From assembly GCA_030620255.1 (NCBI GenBank), contig JAUXFB010000021.1:1-9572 (forward strand): 9,572 nucleotides of DNA, read 5' to 3'. The number at the start of each line of letters is the position of its first letter. The stretch's first letter is position 1. This DNA is from Candidatus Aminicenantota bacterium (GTDB taxonomy: Bacteria; Acidobacteriota; Aminicenantia; UBA2199). Of the stretch, positions 1-7,770 are shown one piece after another. The notes below the pieces were generated by a model that saw only the letters and a program-made list of their open reading frames with translations, did no database searches and was not told the DNA's origin. The position numbers and the translations under genes were made by a program.

Positions 1-43
1 AATTATTCCTTATATTTAAATAAAATCCAAGCATAAAATTGAA

Positions 44-72
44 TTGACAAAAAGTAAAAACTATAATAATAT
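44..72 (+). promoter_or_regulatory. Candidate sigma70-type promoter for the DUF4388/J/TPR gene
   Basis: A perfect TTGACA (44-49) is followed after 17 nt by TAATAT (67-72), which matches the -10 consensus at 4 of 6 positions. A perfect TATAAT lies at 62-67, but only 12 nt from the TTGACA, which is too close for normal sigma70 geometry. Transcription would start near position 79-80, just before the GGAG at 81-84. In such AT-rich DNA a TATAAT alone means little; the TTGACA is what makes this worth recording. Confidence 0.4.
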
Positions 73-107
73 AAAAAAAAGGAGATATATAAAATCTTAT
101 AGAAATT

Positions 108-1541
108 ATGCTAAAACAAATAAATAAAACTCCAGTTCCAATAATTTATAGAGACATTTTAAAAAACAAAATGAATGGTGAATTAACTATAAGAGGGCAT
201 GATTTTACTAAAATTCTATTTTTTCTTGATGGAAACTTAGCATTTGCTAAAACCACAAAAAAAGAGGAAAGATTCGGTGAGATTTTACTTGAGCTAAAAA
301 AAATAAATCAATCACAATTCTTAAAAATAAAAGATTTAATTAAGGAAGAAAGAGATAGCTTAGGAAGGATTCTAGTAAATAAAAAAATAATAAATAATAA
401 AGATATATACCTTGCTCTCATTCATCAAATAAAAACCATTGCAATATCAACTTTTTCTCTACCCTCTGTAGAATGGGATTTCAATCCACATGTCTCGAAC
501 ATTCCAAGTAATTCAAAATTTGATGTTGATTTATTAGAAATAATAAATGAAGGAATTAATAAAATAAGTGATTTTTCTTTTTATAAAAACAAATTCCTTT
601 CTCTTGCAGTTGAGGTTTCCTCAATTCCAGAAAATATCAAAAAATCCCTGTCTACAGAAGATTACCAATTTTACGAAAAATTATCTGATCTTAAAAACAG
701 GTTAACTGACCAAATATTTTCTGAATTAAAAATAAAAGAAGAATTTTTCTGGAAAAAAATAATTTTATTCTATATCTTAAATATTGTAAGCTTTTATGAA
801 ATTAAAATTGATGAGAATCTTGAACAAAATATTGAAGAACTATTAGAATTGTACGAAAAAATAAAATCAGACAAAATTAACTTATATCAATTACTTAATA
901 TAGAAAATAATGCAACCCAAGATGAGATAAAAGATGCTTATTTCAAACTTGCAAAAAAATATCACCCCGATAGAATTTCTACTACTACTAAACCTGAAAC
1001 ACAGGAAATCGCAAACCTTGTGTTTGCTTCCATAAATAAAGCATTTGAAACATTACGCGATGAAGACCAAAAAAGAAAATATGATAAAGAAAACCTTATG
1101 ACAAAAAATAAGACTTGTGAAAACTTAATAGAAAGGGCAAAAATCCTCTACAGGAAAGCCAAGACCCTATACAATAGTCAACGATACTGGGAAAGCTCAA
1201 CTGTTATGAATGAAGCTGTTAAATATGATAGCTCAAAATCATCATATTTTCTCTTATTAGGACTTAGCCAAATGAATGTGTCCACATTGAAAAGAGAAGC
1301 TGAAAAAAACCTAAAAAAAGCAGTTGATATAGATCCATGGAACGCAGAACCACTTGTTGCATTAGGTAAATTATATTTTTCAGAGAATATGATAAAAAGT
1401 GCTGAAAATTATTTTAGAAAAGCATTATCAGTAAACCCAGAACATGCCCTAGCAATAAAAAAATTAGAAAAAATAACTAATAATCACTCCAAAAAAACTA
1501 AACCACCCTTTAGTTTCCTATTCAAAAAGAAAAAAAATTAG
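108..1541 (+). CDS. DUF4388-like / J-domain / TPR protein
   Basis: 477-residue soluble protein with three parts. Residues about 1-150 resemble the DUF4388 (PATAN-type) domain of bacterial gliding and two-component proteins: a short beta-rich GELTIRG segment, then FFLDGNLAFA and repeated ILLELKKI/ILVNKKII helices. Residues about 257-327 form a J domain with the HPD triad at 286-288 (KKYHPDR) and the usual YQLLNI start and RRKYD-like end (KRKYDKE), so a DnaK-type Hsp70 is the likely partner. Residues about 340-455 hold two to three TPR-like units (ALGKLYF, AENYFRKAL, NPEHA), followed by a lysine-rich tail. There is no DnaJ zinc finger or client-binding domain, so it is not canonical DnaJ. The start is uncertain: the only Shine-Dalgarno-like GGAG (81-84) is 23 nt before the ATG. 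Domain calls are from motifs; its cellular role is unknown, perhaps adaptor-like. Confidence 0.8.
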   Translation: MLKQINKTPVPIIYRDILKNKMNGELTIRGHDFTKILFFLDGNLAFAKTTKKEERFGEILLELKKINQSQFLKIKDLIKEERDSLGRILVNKKIINNKDIYLALIHQIKTIAISTFSLPSVEWDFNPHVSNIPSNSKFDVDLLEIINEGINKISDFSFYKNKFLSLAVEVSSIPENIKKSLSTEDYQFYEKLSDLKNRLTDQIFSELKIKEEFFWKKIILFYILNIVSFYEIKIDENLEQNIEELLELYEKIKSDKINLYQLLNIENNATQDEIKDAYFKLAKKYHPDRISTTTKPETQEIANLVFASINKAFETLRDEDQKRKYDKENLMTKNKTCENLIERAKILYRKAKTLYNSQRYWESSTVMNEAVKYDSSKSSYFLLLGLSQMNVSTLKREAEKNLKKAVDIDPWNAEPLVALGKLYFSENMIKSAENYFRKALSVNPEHALAIKKLEKITNNHSKKTKPPFSFLFKKKKN

Positions 1542-1595
1542 TCTTCTAACCTTTATTTAAAGATCTATCTACATTGAATTGAGGAAATCTAAATT

Positions 1596-3251
1596 TCAAT
1601 TTATATTTAATTCAGAATTTAATACTTTTTTTATCTTTTTTACAATCTGCTGAATTTCTTTGTTTACCTTTACAGCTTCTTTTGCTAATTTTGATTTAAA
1701 ATCCTTATCATCAATACTCTGAAGATTTATCATAACATTATAAAAAGCTCCCTCGGATGCAGCAGATGCAGTCAAACCTGCTACTCCTGCATCTGACAAT
1801 GAATTTTTATTACCTTTTTCAGTAACACACAAAGCCAATTTGGCAACCTCTTTTGATTTTTCAAGAACTGAAAAAGGAATCAAAGTAGCCTTTTTTGTTC
1901 CCTCTTGAATTTTTTCATTTCTTAATTCTTTTTCTTTATCACTCTTTTTTGGTAAAGAAAAAGCTTTCATAATCATATTAAAAGCTTCTGTATCTTTATC
2001 GATTGCTTCAAGAAAAAAGTCTTTTAATTTTTGGGCATCCTCTGATACTTTAATCATTTCTTCCCTTACTTCATTATACCCTTTCTTATTATATGTGAGA
2101 TTTCCAACCATTGAGCTCAAACCAGCAGACAAAGCCCCATTTAGAGCTGAAATACTTCCTCCACCGGGAGCAGGTGAATCAGAAGCTAATTCATTTGCAA
2201 ATTCACATAAATTCATTGATGCTAATTTTCCTTTCTTTTTAAACCTGTATTCAATAATTTTATGCTCCGTTTCAAATTCTGATATTTCATTTAACCCAAG
2301 ACTTTGTACTGCAGCCCTTACAATTTCTTCTTCAGAAACTCCTGTAGAAGCTCCCTGTTTTATTAAGTAATGCTTTCCAACATCAAGAATCGCTTCAAGA
2401 GGAATTAATCCAACCAGTTCACTACCTGTTACTCTCACACCAAATTCTGTAGCAAATCTCTCTGCTTCCTCAAAGACCCTGTACAGAGGCGTTATCTTAT
2501 AGTTCAAAAGGTTTACAGAAATCTGAGCCATATTATATTCATCAATATACCAACCAACAGCTCTAATTTTTTTAAGTGTTCCAGGCATTTTTTTTCTTCT
2601 ACCTGTTTTAATATCTTTTACAGTTCTACCCTTCTCTCTAATACGATTAGCAATTTTTCTTGCTATTTTAACGTCTCTTGTATTCAAATTAACATTGTAA
2701 GCTATTAAAAACTCTCTGGCACCTATTGCAGTCGCGCCTGATTCTTTATTAAATATTGGTTTCCCAAAATCAGGTTTATATTTTTCAGTCTTCAATTTCT
2801 CAGGAAGAGCTTCATATTCACCCTCCCTTAAATATGCAAGGCTTCTTCTCTCCTCTGAAGTTGCAGATTCTTCATATAGATAAACAGGTATTTTTAACTC
2901 CTCTGCAACTCTCTTTCCAAGATGTTTTGTAATCTCAATACAATCTTGCATAGTAACTCCAGAAACAGGTACAAATGGGCAAACATCTGTTGCTCCCATT
3001 CTTGGATGTGCTCCTGAATGCTTAGACATATCAATTAATTCACCTGCTTTTTTAATTGCTTGAAAAGCTGCTTCCTTAACACCCTCAGGAGAACCTGCAA
3101 AAGTCACAACAGTCCTGTTAGTATCTTTTCCAGGGTCAACATCAAGAAGAACAATATCCGGAATTTTTTTTATTTCTGTAGTTATTTTATCAATGATAGA
3201 CAAATCTCTTCCTTCTGAAAAGTTTGGTACACATTCTACTATTTCTCTCAT
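1596..3251 (-). CDS. ftcD: Bifunctional glutamate formimidoyltransferase / formimino-THF cyclodeaminase
   Basis: 551 residues, close to the length of the mammalian fused enzyme. Residues about 1-180 and 181-330 are the N- and C-terminal formiminotransferase subdomains. They include the opening VECVPNFSEGR and AHPRMGATDV (81-90), in which His82 matches the catalytic histidine described for the pig enzyme. Residues about 345-545 form the helical cyclodeaminase domain with SDSPAPGGGS (358-367), AIDKDTEAF and NSLSDAG (483-489). Known role: it moves the formimino group of formiminoglutamate (histidine breakdown) to tetrahydrofolate, then deaminates it to 5,10-methenyl-THF, in the cytoplasm. The ATG overlaps the trmD stop (ATGA) and is preceded by a good AGGAG at 7 nt, so it is translationally coupled to trmD. 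No hut gene is visible here. The family is certain; that histidine breakdown is its role in this organism is inferred. Confidence 0.95.
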   Translation of the reverse strand: MREIVECVPNFSEGRDLSIIDKITTEIKKIPDIVLLDVDPGKDTNRTVVTFAGSPEGVKEAAFQAIKKAGELIDMSKHSGAHPRMGATDVCPFVPVSGVTMQDCIEITKHLGKRVAEELKIPVYLYEESATSEERRSLAYLREGEYEALPEKLKTEKYKPDFGKPIFNKESGATAIGAREFLIAYNVNLNTRDVKIARKIANRIREKGRTVKDIKTGRRKKMPGTLKKIRAVGWYIDEYNMAQISVNLLNYKITPLYRVFEEAERFATEFGVRVTGSELVGLIPLEAILDVGKHYLIKQGASTGVSEEEIVRAAVQSLGLNEISEFETEHKIIEYRFKKKGKLASMNLCEFANELASDSPAPGGGSISALNGALSAGLSSMVGNLTYNKKGYNEVREEMIKVSEDAQKLKDFFLEAIDKDTEAFNMIMKAFSLPKKSDKEKELRNEKIQEGTKKATLIPFSVLEKSKEVAKLALCVTEKGNKNSLSDAGVAGLTASAASEGAFYNVMINLQSIDDKDFKSKLAKEAVKVNKEIQQIVKKIKKVLNSELNIN

Positions 3252-3898
3252 GTTCTTCTCCTTTTTTTATTTCTTTTCCTCCACTCAATTATATCTCTAT
3301 GATTTCCGGATAATAAAACCTCAGGAACTTTTAAATCTTTATAATCCCTTGGTTGTGTATACTGAGGAAATGCAAATTGATTATCATAAAAAAATGAATC
3401 GGTTTTAACAGATTCAGGATTCCCAATAACTCCATATATCATTCTGCTCACACTTTCAAGAATAACTTCAGCAACAACCTCTCCTCCCATTAAAACATAC
3501 TCTCCTATTGAAATCTCCTCATCTACAATCTCATCAATAACCCTCTGATCAACACCTTCATATCTTCCGCAAAGAAGGATTAAATGATCTTCATTAGAGA
3601 GCTCTTTTATCTTTTTTTGTGTTAATAATTCAGCATAAGCAGAAAATAAAATAACCTTTCCCTTCATTTTTTTCTGAATATGATTAACAGCATTAAAAAA
3701 CGGTTCCGGTTTCATTACCATTCCAGAACCGCCCCCAAAAGGTTTGTCATCAACCTTTTTATGCTTATTCGTAGTAAAATCCCTTAAATTATAAACTTCT
3801 ATATTAACCAATTTTTTTTCAACAGCTTTACTAATTAAACCACATGTGATAAAATTATTTATTATTTCCGGGAAAATTGAAACTATTGAAAAATTCAT
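3248..3898 (-). CDS. trmD: tRNA (guanine-37-N1) methyltransferase TrmD
   Basis: 216-residue SPOUT methyltransferase that makes m1G37 in tRNAs with G36, preventing +1 frameshifting. The start MNFSIVSIFPE, the DKPFGGGSGMVM segment (51-62), the AdoMet-knot segment LCGRYEGVDQRV (109-120) and SIGEYVLMGGE (130-140) are diagnostic. Arg152 in ESVSR and Asp167 in TDSF occupy the places of the E. coli catalytic Arg154 and Asp169. The usual YTRP reads YTQP (180-183), a mild departure. It is shorter than E. coli TrmD (about 255 residues) because it ends soon after the LLSGNH...W helix. The ATG overlaps the rimM stop by ATGA, and no Shine-Dalgarno lies 5-12 nt upstream (only an AAAAG run), so translation probably depends on ribosomes finishing rimM. 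Confidence 0.97.
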   Translation of the reverse strand: MNFSIVSIFPEIINNFITCGLISKAVEKKLVNIEVYNLRDFTTNKHKKVDDKPFGGGSGMVMKPEPFFNAVNHIQKKMKGKVILFSAYAELLTQKKIKELSNEDHLILLCGRYEGVDQRVIDEIVDEEISIGEYVLMGGEVVAEVILESVSRMIYGVIGNPESVKTDSFFYDNQFAFPQYTQPRDYKDLKVPEVLLSGNHRDIIEWRKRNKKRRRT

Positions 3899-4385
3899 CT
3901 TTTATTTAAATCTTTTAACCCTTCTGAAGGATCAATAACAATTAATTTTTCTTTTTTGTTAATCTTTATTATATCATTAAATGGAACATAAACAATATCA
4001 TTCTTATATTTAATCTCTAAAATTATATTTAAACTACTAACTCTTATATTCTCTAAAGTTCCCCACAAATCGCCTTTAATATCTTTTACTTCAAAATTTA
4101 ATAAACTATTACGCTCAATATTCCTTTCTGGATCGTTTAAACCAAAAATAGAATACCCAACAAGTTTGTAGGCTTCATTAATTGAGTTTATACCAAAGAA
4201 TTTTAATACTCTTATACCCTGAATTTCTTTAATATACTCGATTCGTTTTTTTTTTTATTTTTTTCAGATTTTAATATAACCTCTTCCCCTTCCTTACAGG
4301 GTAGAGAAATAAAATCAGGGGAAAGTGTACATACAACCTCCCCCTTATTCCCTCTAATTTTTGAAATCTTTCCGAAGAAAATCAA
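3895..4385 (-). pseudogene. rimM: RimM 16S rRNA-processing protein, frameshifted at a poly-A run
   Basis: Translating the minus strand by hand gives RimM in two frames. From TTG at 4385-4383 it reads (M)IFFGKISK, then GNKGEV (residues 12-17), up to a lysine run. After a -1 shift at the 11-A tract (4256-4246) it continues RIEYIKEIQGIRVLKFFGI, NEAYKLVGY, GDLWGTLENI, VYVPFNDIIKI and VIDPSEGL, ending with TGA at 3897-3895. This matches RimM's N-terminal barrel and C-terminal PRC barrel, including the late IPF...DPPEGL-type signature. With one added A it would be 163 residues, normal for the family; without it the frame stops after 57 residues at 4214-4212. RimM binds bS19/uS19 and helps mature the 30S head. 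The start follows the khpA stop by 6 nt with a weak TAAGG; no ATG exists in frame. It could be a sequence error, a true mutation or a slippage-rescued gene. Confidence 0.9.
4246..4264 (-). other. A7-T-A11 homopolymer slippage site inside rimM
   Basis: On the coding strand rimM reads G, seven A (4264-4258), T, eleven A (4256-4246), then CG. The incoming frame decodes it as lysine and asparagine codons and contains several heptamers of the A-AAA-AAA type, which allow -1 slippage by the ribosome. The same tract is long enough for RNA polymerase to slip. The frame of everything upstream and downstream differs by exactly one base across this tract, so the change of frame must fall here or within a few codons of it. 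Confidence 0.8.
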
Positions 4386-4391
4386 GTGGCC

Positions 4392-4646
4392 TTACGGTTT
4401 TGGACGATCTTCGAAATTTTCAATAATTTCTAAGTTATACCTTCTTCTCTGCTTCATTCCAGCAGCAGCAAGGATTGTTCTGACAGCTCTTGCAGTTCTA
4501 CCTTGCTTACCAATTACTTTTCCAAGATCAGATTGGTTAACTCTTAATTCTAAAATTGTGGTTTGCTCTCCATCAATCTGAGTTACCTTAACCTCATCTG
4601 GATTGTCAACCAATGCTTTGCATACTGTTTCAACAAGTTGTTTCAC
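4392..4646 (-). CDS. khpA: KH-domain RNA-binding protein KhpA
   Basis: 84-residue single KH-domain protein. The fold is clear from [16 protein letters not shown] at the start, [14 protein letters not shown] with the RNA-binding GxxG loop (GKQG), and a C-terminal [12 protein letters not shown] tail. KhpA is a small RNA-binding protein that in Gram-positives partners with KhpB/Jag; no khpB is in this window. The start codon is GTG (4646-4644), not ATG, chosen because a perfect AAGGAGG lies 5 nt upstream and overlaps the rpsP stop codon. Its place between rpsP and rimM is the usual one in many bacteria, and the rimM start follows its stop after 6 nt. Confidence 0.95.
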   Translation of the reverse strand: MKQLVETVCKALVDNPDEVKVTQIDGEQTTILELRVNQSDLGKVIGKQGRTARAVRTILAAAGMKQRRRYNLEIIENFEDRPKP

Positions 4647-4651
4647 TTTGT

Positions 4652-4658
4652 CCTCCTT
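4652..4658 (-). promoter_or_regulatory. Strong Shine-Dalgarno for khpA overlapping the rpsP stop
   Basis: AAGGAGG at 4658-4652 is complementary to the anti-Shine-Dalgarno sequence and sits 5 nt before the GTG of khpA. Its first two bases are the last two of the rpsP TAA (4659-4657), so termination and initiation are physically coupled. It fixes the khpA start at GTG. It is the strongest ribosome-binding site in the window. Confidence 0.85.
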
Positions 4659-4899
4659 AATTATCAGAATTAACTTTCTTTATTAACGATTTTACTGTTT
4701 GAGATGCTTTTGCCCCTTTTTTTATCCATTCATTGTATTTATCTAAATCAATCTTAATTTCTACTGGATCAGACATTGGCTTATAATATCCAATTAAATC
4801 CAAGTAATTAGAGTCTCTTGCCTTTTCCTTTTCAATTGCCACAATTCTGTAATGGGGCTTATGCTTTGTTCCTTTTCTAGTAAGTCTAATTGATACCAT
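4657..4899 (-). CDS. rpsP: 30S ribosomal protein bS16
   Basis: 80-residue bS16, the expected size. The N-terminal strand [20 protein letters not shown] and the IGYYKP motif (36-41) with the following [20 protein letters not shown] are diagnostic of the family. bS16 binds the 5' and central domains of 16S rRNA and is an early assembly protein. The start ATG is supported by GGAG about 9 nt upstream, within the 35-nt gap after ffh. The first gene of the tight rpsP-khpA-rimM-trmD-ftcD block, it probably shares a transcript with ffh, because no clear terminator separates them. Confidence 0.98.
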   Translation of the reverse strand: MVSIRLTRKGTKHKPHYRIVAIEKEKARDSNYLDLIGYYKPMSDPVEIKIDLDKYNEWIKKGAKASQTVKSLIKKVNSDN

Positions 4900-4934
4900 T
4901 AAATTTCACTCCATTTTTAAATTAGATAATGAAT

Positions 4935-6278
4935 TTAACCCATTTTTGATAAAAAGTCAAATTTTTTTATCATCTTTCTAAAAAATGGTTTTTTCATGTA
5001 TTTCTTCATATCTAAAAATTGTCTAATAAGTTGATTTATTTCCTGAACAGTCCTCCCACTACCTTTTGAAATTCTCAGTCTCCTTCTCCCATTTAGAATC
5101 TTTGGTTTTTGCCTTTCTTCTTTTGTCATTGAATTTATAATAGCACATAAATGCTTTATTTTTTTATCATCAATATCTGGATTATTATTAATATTTTGAC
5201 CAATTCCCATTGCAGGTATGTTAGGTAACATACCTATAATATCGCTTATTGAGCCGAGCTTTTGAACTCGATTTAATTGCAACTTAAAATCTTCAAGAGT
5301 AAATTCATCTCTCATCATCTTTTTAGCAATAAGCTTCGATTCTTTTTCATCAAATTCATTTTCAGCTTTCTCAATCAGAGTCAACACATCTCCCATTCCA
5401 AGAATTTTAGATGCTAACCTCTCAGGATAGAATTTTTGAAAATCTATATATTGTTCTCCAACACCTATGAATTTTATGGGTTTACCTGTTACATTAACTA
5501 TAGAAAGGGCTGCTCCACCTCTTGCATCTGCATCCAGCTTTGTGAGAGCTATAGAGTCAATCCCAAGTTTTTCAGAAAAACTCTGTGCTGATTTAACAGC
5601 ATCCTGGCCAGTTAAGGAATCAGCAACAAAAATCACTTCAGCCGGACTTAATATATCTTTTATTTTTTTCAACTCTTTCATTAGCTCTTCATCAATATGG
5701 AGTCTCCCAGCAGTATCAGCTATTACATAATCATACCCATATTCTCTTGAAGATTTCATTATTCCTTTTATTATATTTTTAAGGTTATTGGAATCTGTTT
5801 TAAAATAATTTACTTCAATCTCTTTTGCAATAACCTCTAATTGCTCTCCTGCAGCAAGTCTCTTTAAATCAAGTGAGCATAAAATTGATGATTTACCTTG
5901 ATTTTTCAAATAAAGGGCTAATTTTCCAGCAGTTGTGGTTTTACCAGTTCCCTGAAGTCCTACCAACATAATAATTGAGGGTTTTCTTGAAGATTTATTT
6001 AGTTCTTTATCTTCAGAACCAAGCATTTCAATTAACTCATTCTTTACAATTTTTACTACTTGCTGATAAGGAGTTAAGCTATCCTGGACCTCTTTCCCCA
6101 GGGATTTTTCCTTTATATTTTCAATAAAATTTTTAACAACCTTGAAATTAACATCAGCTTCCAAAAGAGATAGTTTAATCTCTCTAAGTGCTTGCTTTAT
6201 ATTATCTTCAGTGATCTTTGCTTCACCTTTCAAATATCTTAAGACCTTATTAAATCTCCCTGATAAATTTTCTAACAT
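4935..6278 (-). CDS. ffh: Signal recognition particle protein Ffh (SRP54)
   Basis: 447-residue SRP GTPase, normal length. The N domain is residues about 1-95. The G domain (about 100-295) has G1 GLQGTGKTTT (107-116), DTAGR (188-192) and TKLDADARGG (246-255). The methionine-containing M domain (about 325-440) includes the RNA-binding RLRISKGSGRTVQEIN region. Ffh binds 4.5S RNA and signal sequences and delivers ribosomes to FtsY at the membrane. In the G2 region the common RPAA reads RLAA (140-143), a substitution of Pro by Leu that keeps the arginine. The ATG has GAGG 6 nt upstream. The ffh-rpsP order is common in bacteria. The 82-nt gap to the transporter upstream has no convincing promoter, so where the transcript starts is open. 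Confidence 0.98.
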   Translation of the reverse strand: MLENLSGRFNKVLRYLKGEAKITEDNIKQALREIKLSLLEADVNFKVVKNFIENIKEKSLGKEVQDSLTPYQQVVKIVKNELIEMLGSEDKELNKSSRKPSIIMLVGLQGTGKTTTAGKLALYLKNQGKSSILCSLDLKRLAAGEQLEVIAKEIEVNYFKTDSNNLKNIIKGIMKSSREYGYDYVIADTAGRLHIDEELMKELKKIKDILSPAEVIFVADSLTGQDAVKSAQSFSEKLGIDSIALTKLDADARGGAALSIVNVTGKPIKFIGVGEQYIDFQKFYPERLASKILGMGDVLTLIEKAENEFDEKESKLIAKKMMRDEFTLEDFKLQLNRVQKLGSISDIIGMLPNIPAMGIGQNINNNPDIDDKKIKHLCAIINSMTKEERQKPKILNGRRRLRISKGSGRTVQEINQLIRQFLDMKKYMKKPFFRKMIKKFDFLSKMG

Positions 6279-6360
6279 TTCATTCCTCTAAAAGATTTTA
6301 TCATAAAAAATAATTCAATGTAAGTTTAAGAATTGTCTACAAAAGAGACAGATAATTTGT

Positions 6361-7761
6361 TTACTCATTGGAAGTTGATTTGATATTTATCCTAGATTTA
6401 ACCCAATTTCCCTTTAAATACCATACCAATATCATTAAAAATGCAAACAGATTCGAAAAAAACATTCCACCCCATATTCCCACAGAAGAATTAATATCCT
6501 TAGTACCATTTAATAAAATGAATGAAAAAAAGTAAACAAGCGGGATTCTAAATACCCATATCCTTGCAAGATTTGTTGCCATAACTGGAACAGTAAAACC
6601 AGCACCCTGAAAAGCACTATTAAAAACCGAAGTTAAAGCAAAAAAGATAACTGATGGAGAAACAATGTAAAACATTATAGTGCCTATTTGATGAACAAGG
6701 GGATCTTTAGGGATAAAAAAGATAGTAATATATTCCCCGAATAAAGCAGTTAATATCATAGAAGGAACTATAACTACCAAAATCAAATATACCCCTTTCT
6801 TCACTGCATCTTTTGCTCTCCTCAAATTATTTGCACCAAGATTCTGTCCCACTATAGCACTAACTGCAGAAGAAATACCCAGTGCAGGCATCATAAAAAG
6901 ATGAACAACCCTGTTGGCTATACCATACGCAGATATAACAGGAGTACCAAACTTATTAACAATACCTATTAAAACCAGAAATCCAAGAGAAGCTCCAGAC
7001 ATTCCTATAGATGAAGGAAAACCTATTTTAAATATTAATGGGGTCAATTTGAAATCTGGCTTAAGGTGTTTAAGATTCAGCTTAATTCCCTTTGTTCCTG
7101 AGAAAAAGTAATATATACCTACAAATGACGCTATTCCCCTTGTTATAATAGTTGTTAATGCAGCTCCCTTTACTCCCAAGCATGGAAATCCAAACCATCC
7201 AAAAATTAATATGGGGTCCAGAATCAAATTAATTGCAGCTGATATGATCTGAATTTTTAATGGTGACATCGTATCTCCATACCCATTCATAACAGATTGA
7301 TAAACAAAAAAAGGAAATGCAAGAGGCATTCCAATAACCATAACTCTATAATAGGAAAGTGTTAAATCAAATGTATCTTCAGGAGTTGCTAAAAAATTTA
7401 AAAAAACTTTGTCAAAAAAAAGCCCTACAAAAACAAAAAAAACTGAAAAAAATATTAGATAAAGCAGAAGGTTTCCAGCCACTTTGTTTGCCTTCTCTTT
7501 TTCCCCTGAACCAGTATATTGAGAAACAAGAGTAGTGCCTGCTATTGAAAACCCCATTCCAAGAGAAATTATAAAAAATATGATATTAAAAGATATTATA
7601 GGAGCAGCTAAAGCTTCCCTTCCAAGTTTTCCAAGCCAAAAAGCGTCAGCAAGATTATAGAGCATTTGTACAACAGATGCTATTGCCATTGGATATCCAA
7701 GCTTTAGAATAGTTTTGTAAAGATTCCCCTCTAATAAATTTATCCCATTTTCTTTAGTCAT
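6361..7761 (-). CDS. MATE-family multidrug/cation antiporter
   Basis: 466-residue integral membrane protein with about twelve hydrophobic segments in two similar halves, as in NorM/DinF-type MATE exporters. Family landmarks are the N-terminal NLLEGNLYKTILKLGYP, the first-helix YNLADAFWLGKLG (35-47), LVSQYTGSGEKEKAN after the second helix (78-92) and, in the second half, AYGIANRVV, SAVSAIVGQNLGANN and AFQGAG. MATE proteins expel cationic drugs and other small molecules in exchange for Na+ or H+; substrate and coupling ion cannot be read here. There is no Shine-Dalgarno; TATAAT at 7776-7771 lies 9 nt before the ATG, so the message may be nearly leaderless. It lies on the same strand 82 nt before ffh but is probably a separate unit. 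Confidence 0.93.
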   Translation of the reverse strand: MTKENGINLLEGNLYKTILKLGYPMAIASVVQMLYNLADAFWLGKLGREALAAPIISFNIIFFIISLGMGFSIAGTTLVSQYTGSGEKEKANKVAGNLLLYLIFFSVFFVFVGLFFDKVFLNFLATPEDTFDLTLSYYRVMVIGMPLAFPFFVYQSVMNGYGDTMSPLKIQIISAAINLILDPILIFGWFGFPCLGVKGAALTTIITRGIASFVGIYYFFSGTKGIKLNLKHLKPDFKLTPLIFKIGFPSSIGMSGASLGFLVLIGIVNKFGTPVISAYGIANRVVHLFMMPALGISSAVSAIVGQNLGANNLRRAKDAVKKGVYLILVVIVPSMILTALFGEYITIFFIPKDPLVHQIGTIMFYIVSPSVIFFALTSVFNSAFQGAGFTVPVMATNLARIWVFRIPLVYFFSFILLNGTKDINSSVGIWGGMFFSNLFAFLMILVWYLKGNWVKSRINIKSTSNE

Positions 7762-7770
7762 AAGTGTTGC

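Noticed and set aside
62..67. Perfect TATAAT 12 nt after a perfect TTGACA
   Set aside because: A 12-nt spacer is too short for sigma70; TAATAT at 67-72 with a 17-nt spacer was preferred.
1538..1549. TTAG-tctt-CTAA hairpin at the stop of the J/TPR gene
   Set aside because: Only a 4-bp stem with no T run after it; not a credible intrinsic terminator.
1575..1614. Inverted repeat TGAATT...AATTCA with inner GAAAT-ctaa-ATTTC across the ftcD stop
   Set aside because: AT-only weak stems with interrupted pairing and no clear T tract; a bidirectional terminator between the convergent genes is possible but not supported.
2095..2370. Plus-strand open frame inside ftcD
   Set aside because: It is antisense to the highly conserved FTCD junction and cyclodeaminase region, with no ribosome-binding site or recognisable protein.
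3193..3408. Plus-strand open frame across the ftcD/trmD junction
   Set aside because: Antisense to the start of FtcD and the conserved C-terminal region of TrmD; low-complexity Phe/Ser run and no family resemblance.
5467..5730. Plus-strand open frame inside ffh
   Set aside because: Antisense to the conserved GTPase motifs of Ffh; explained by codon bias of the real gene.
6914..7111. Plus-strand open frame inside the MATE gene
   Set aside because: Antisense to a clear transporter; no supporting signals.
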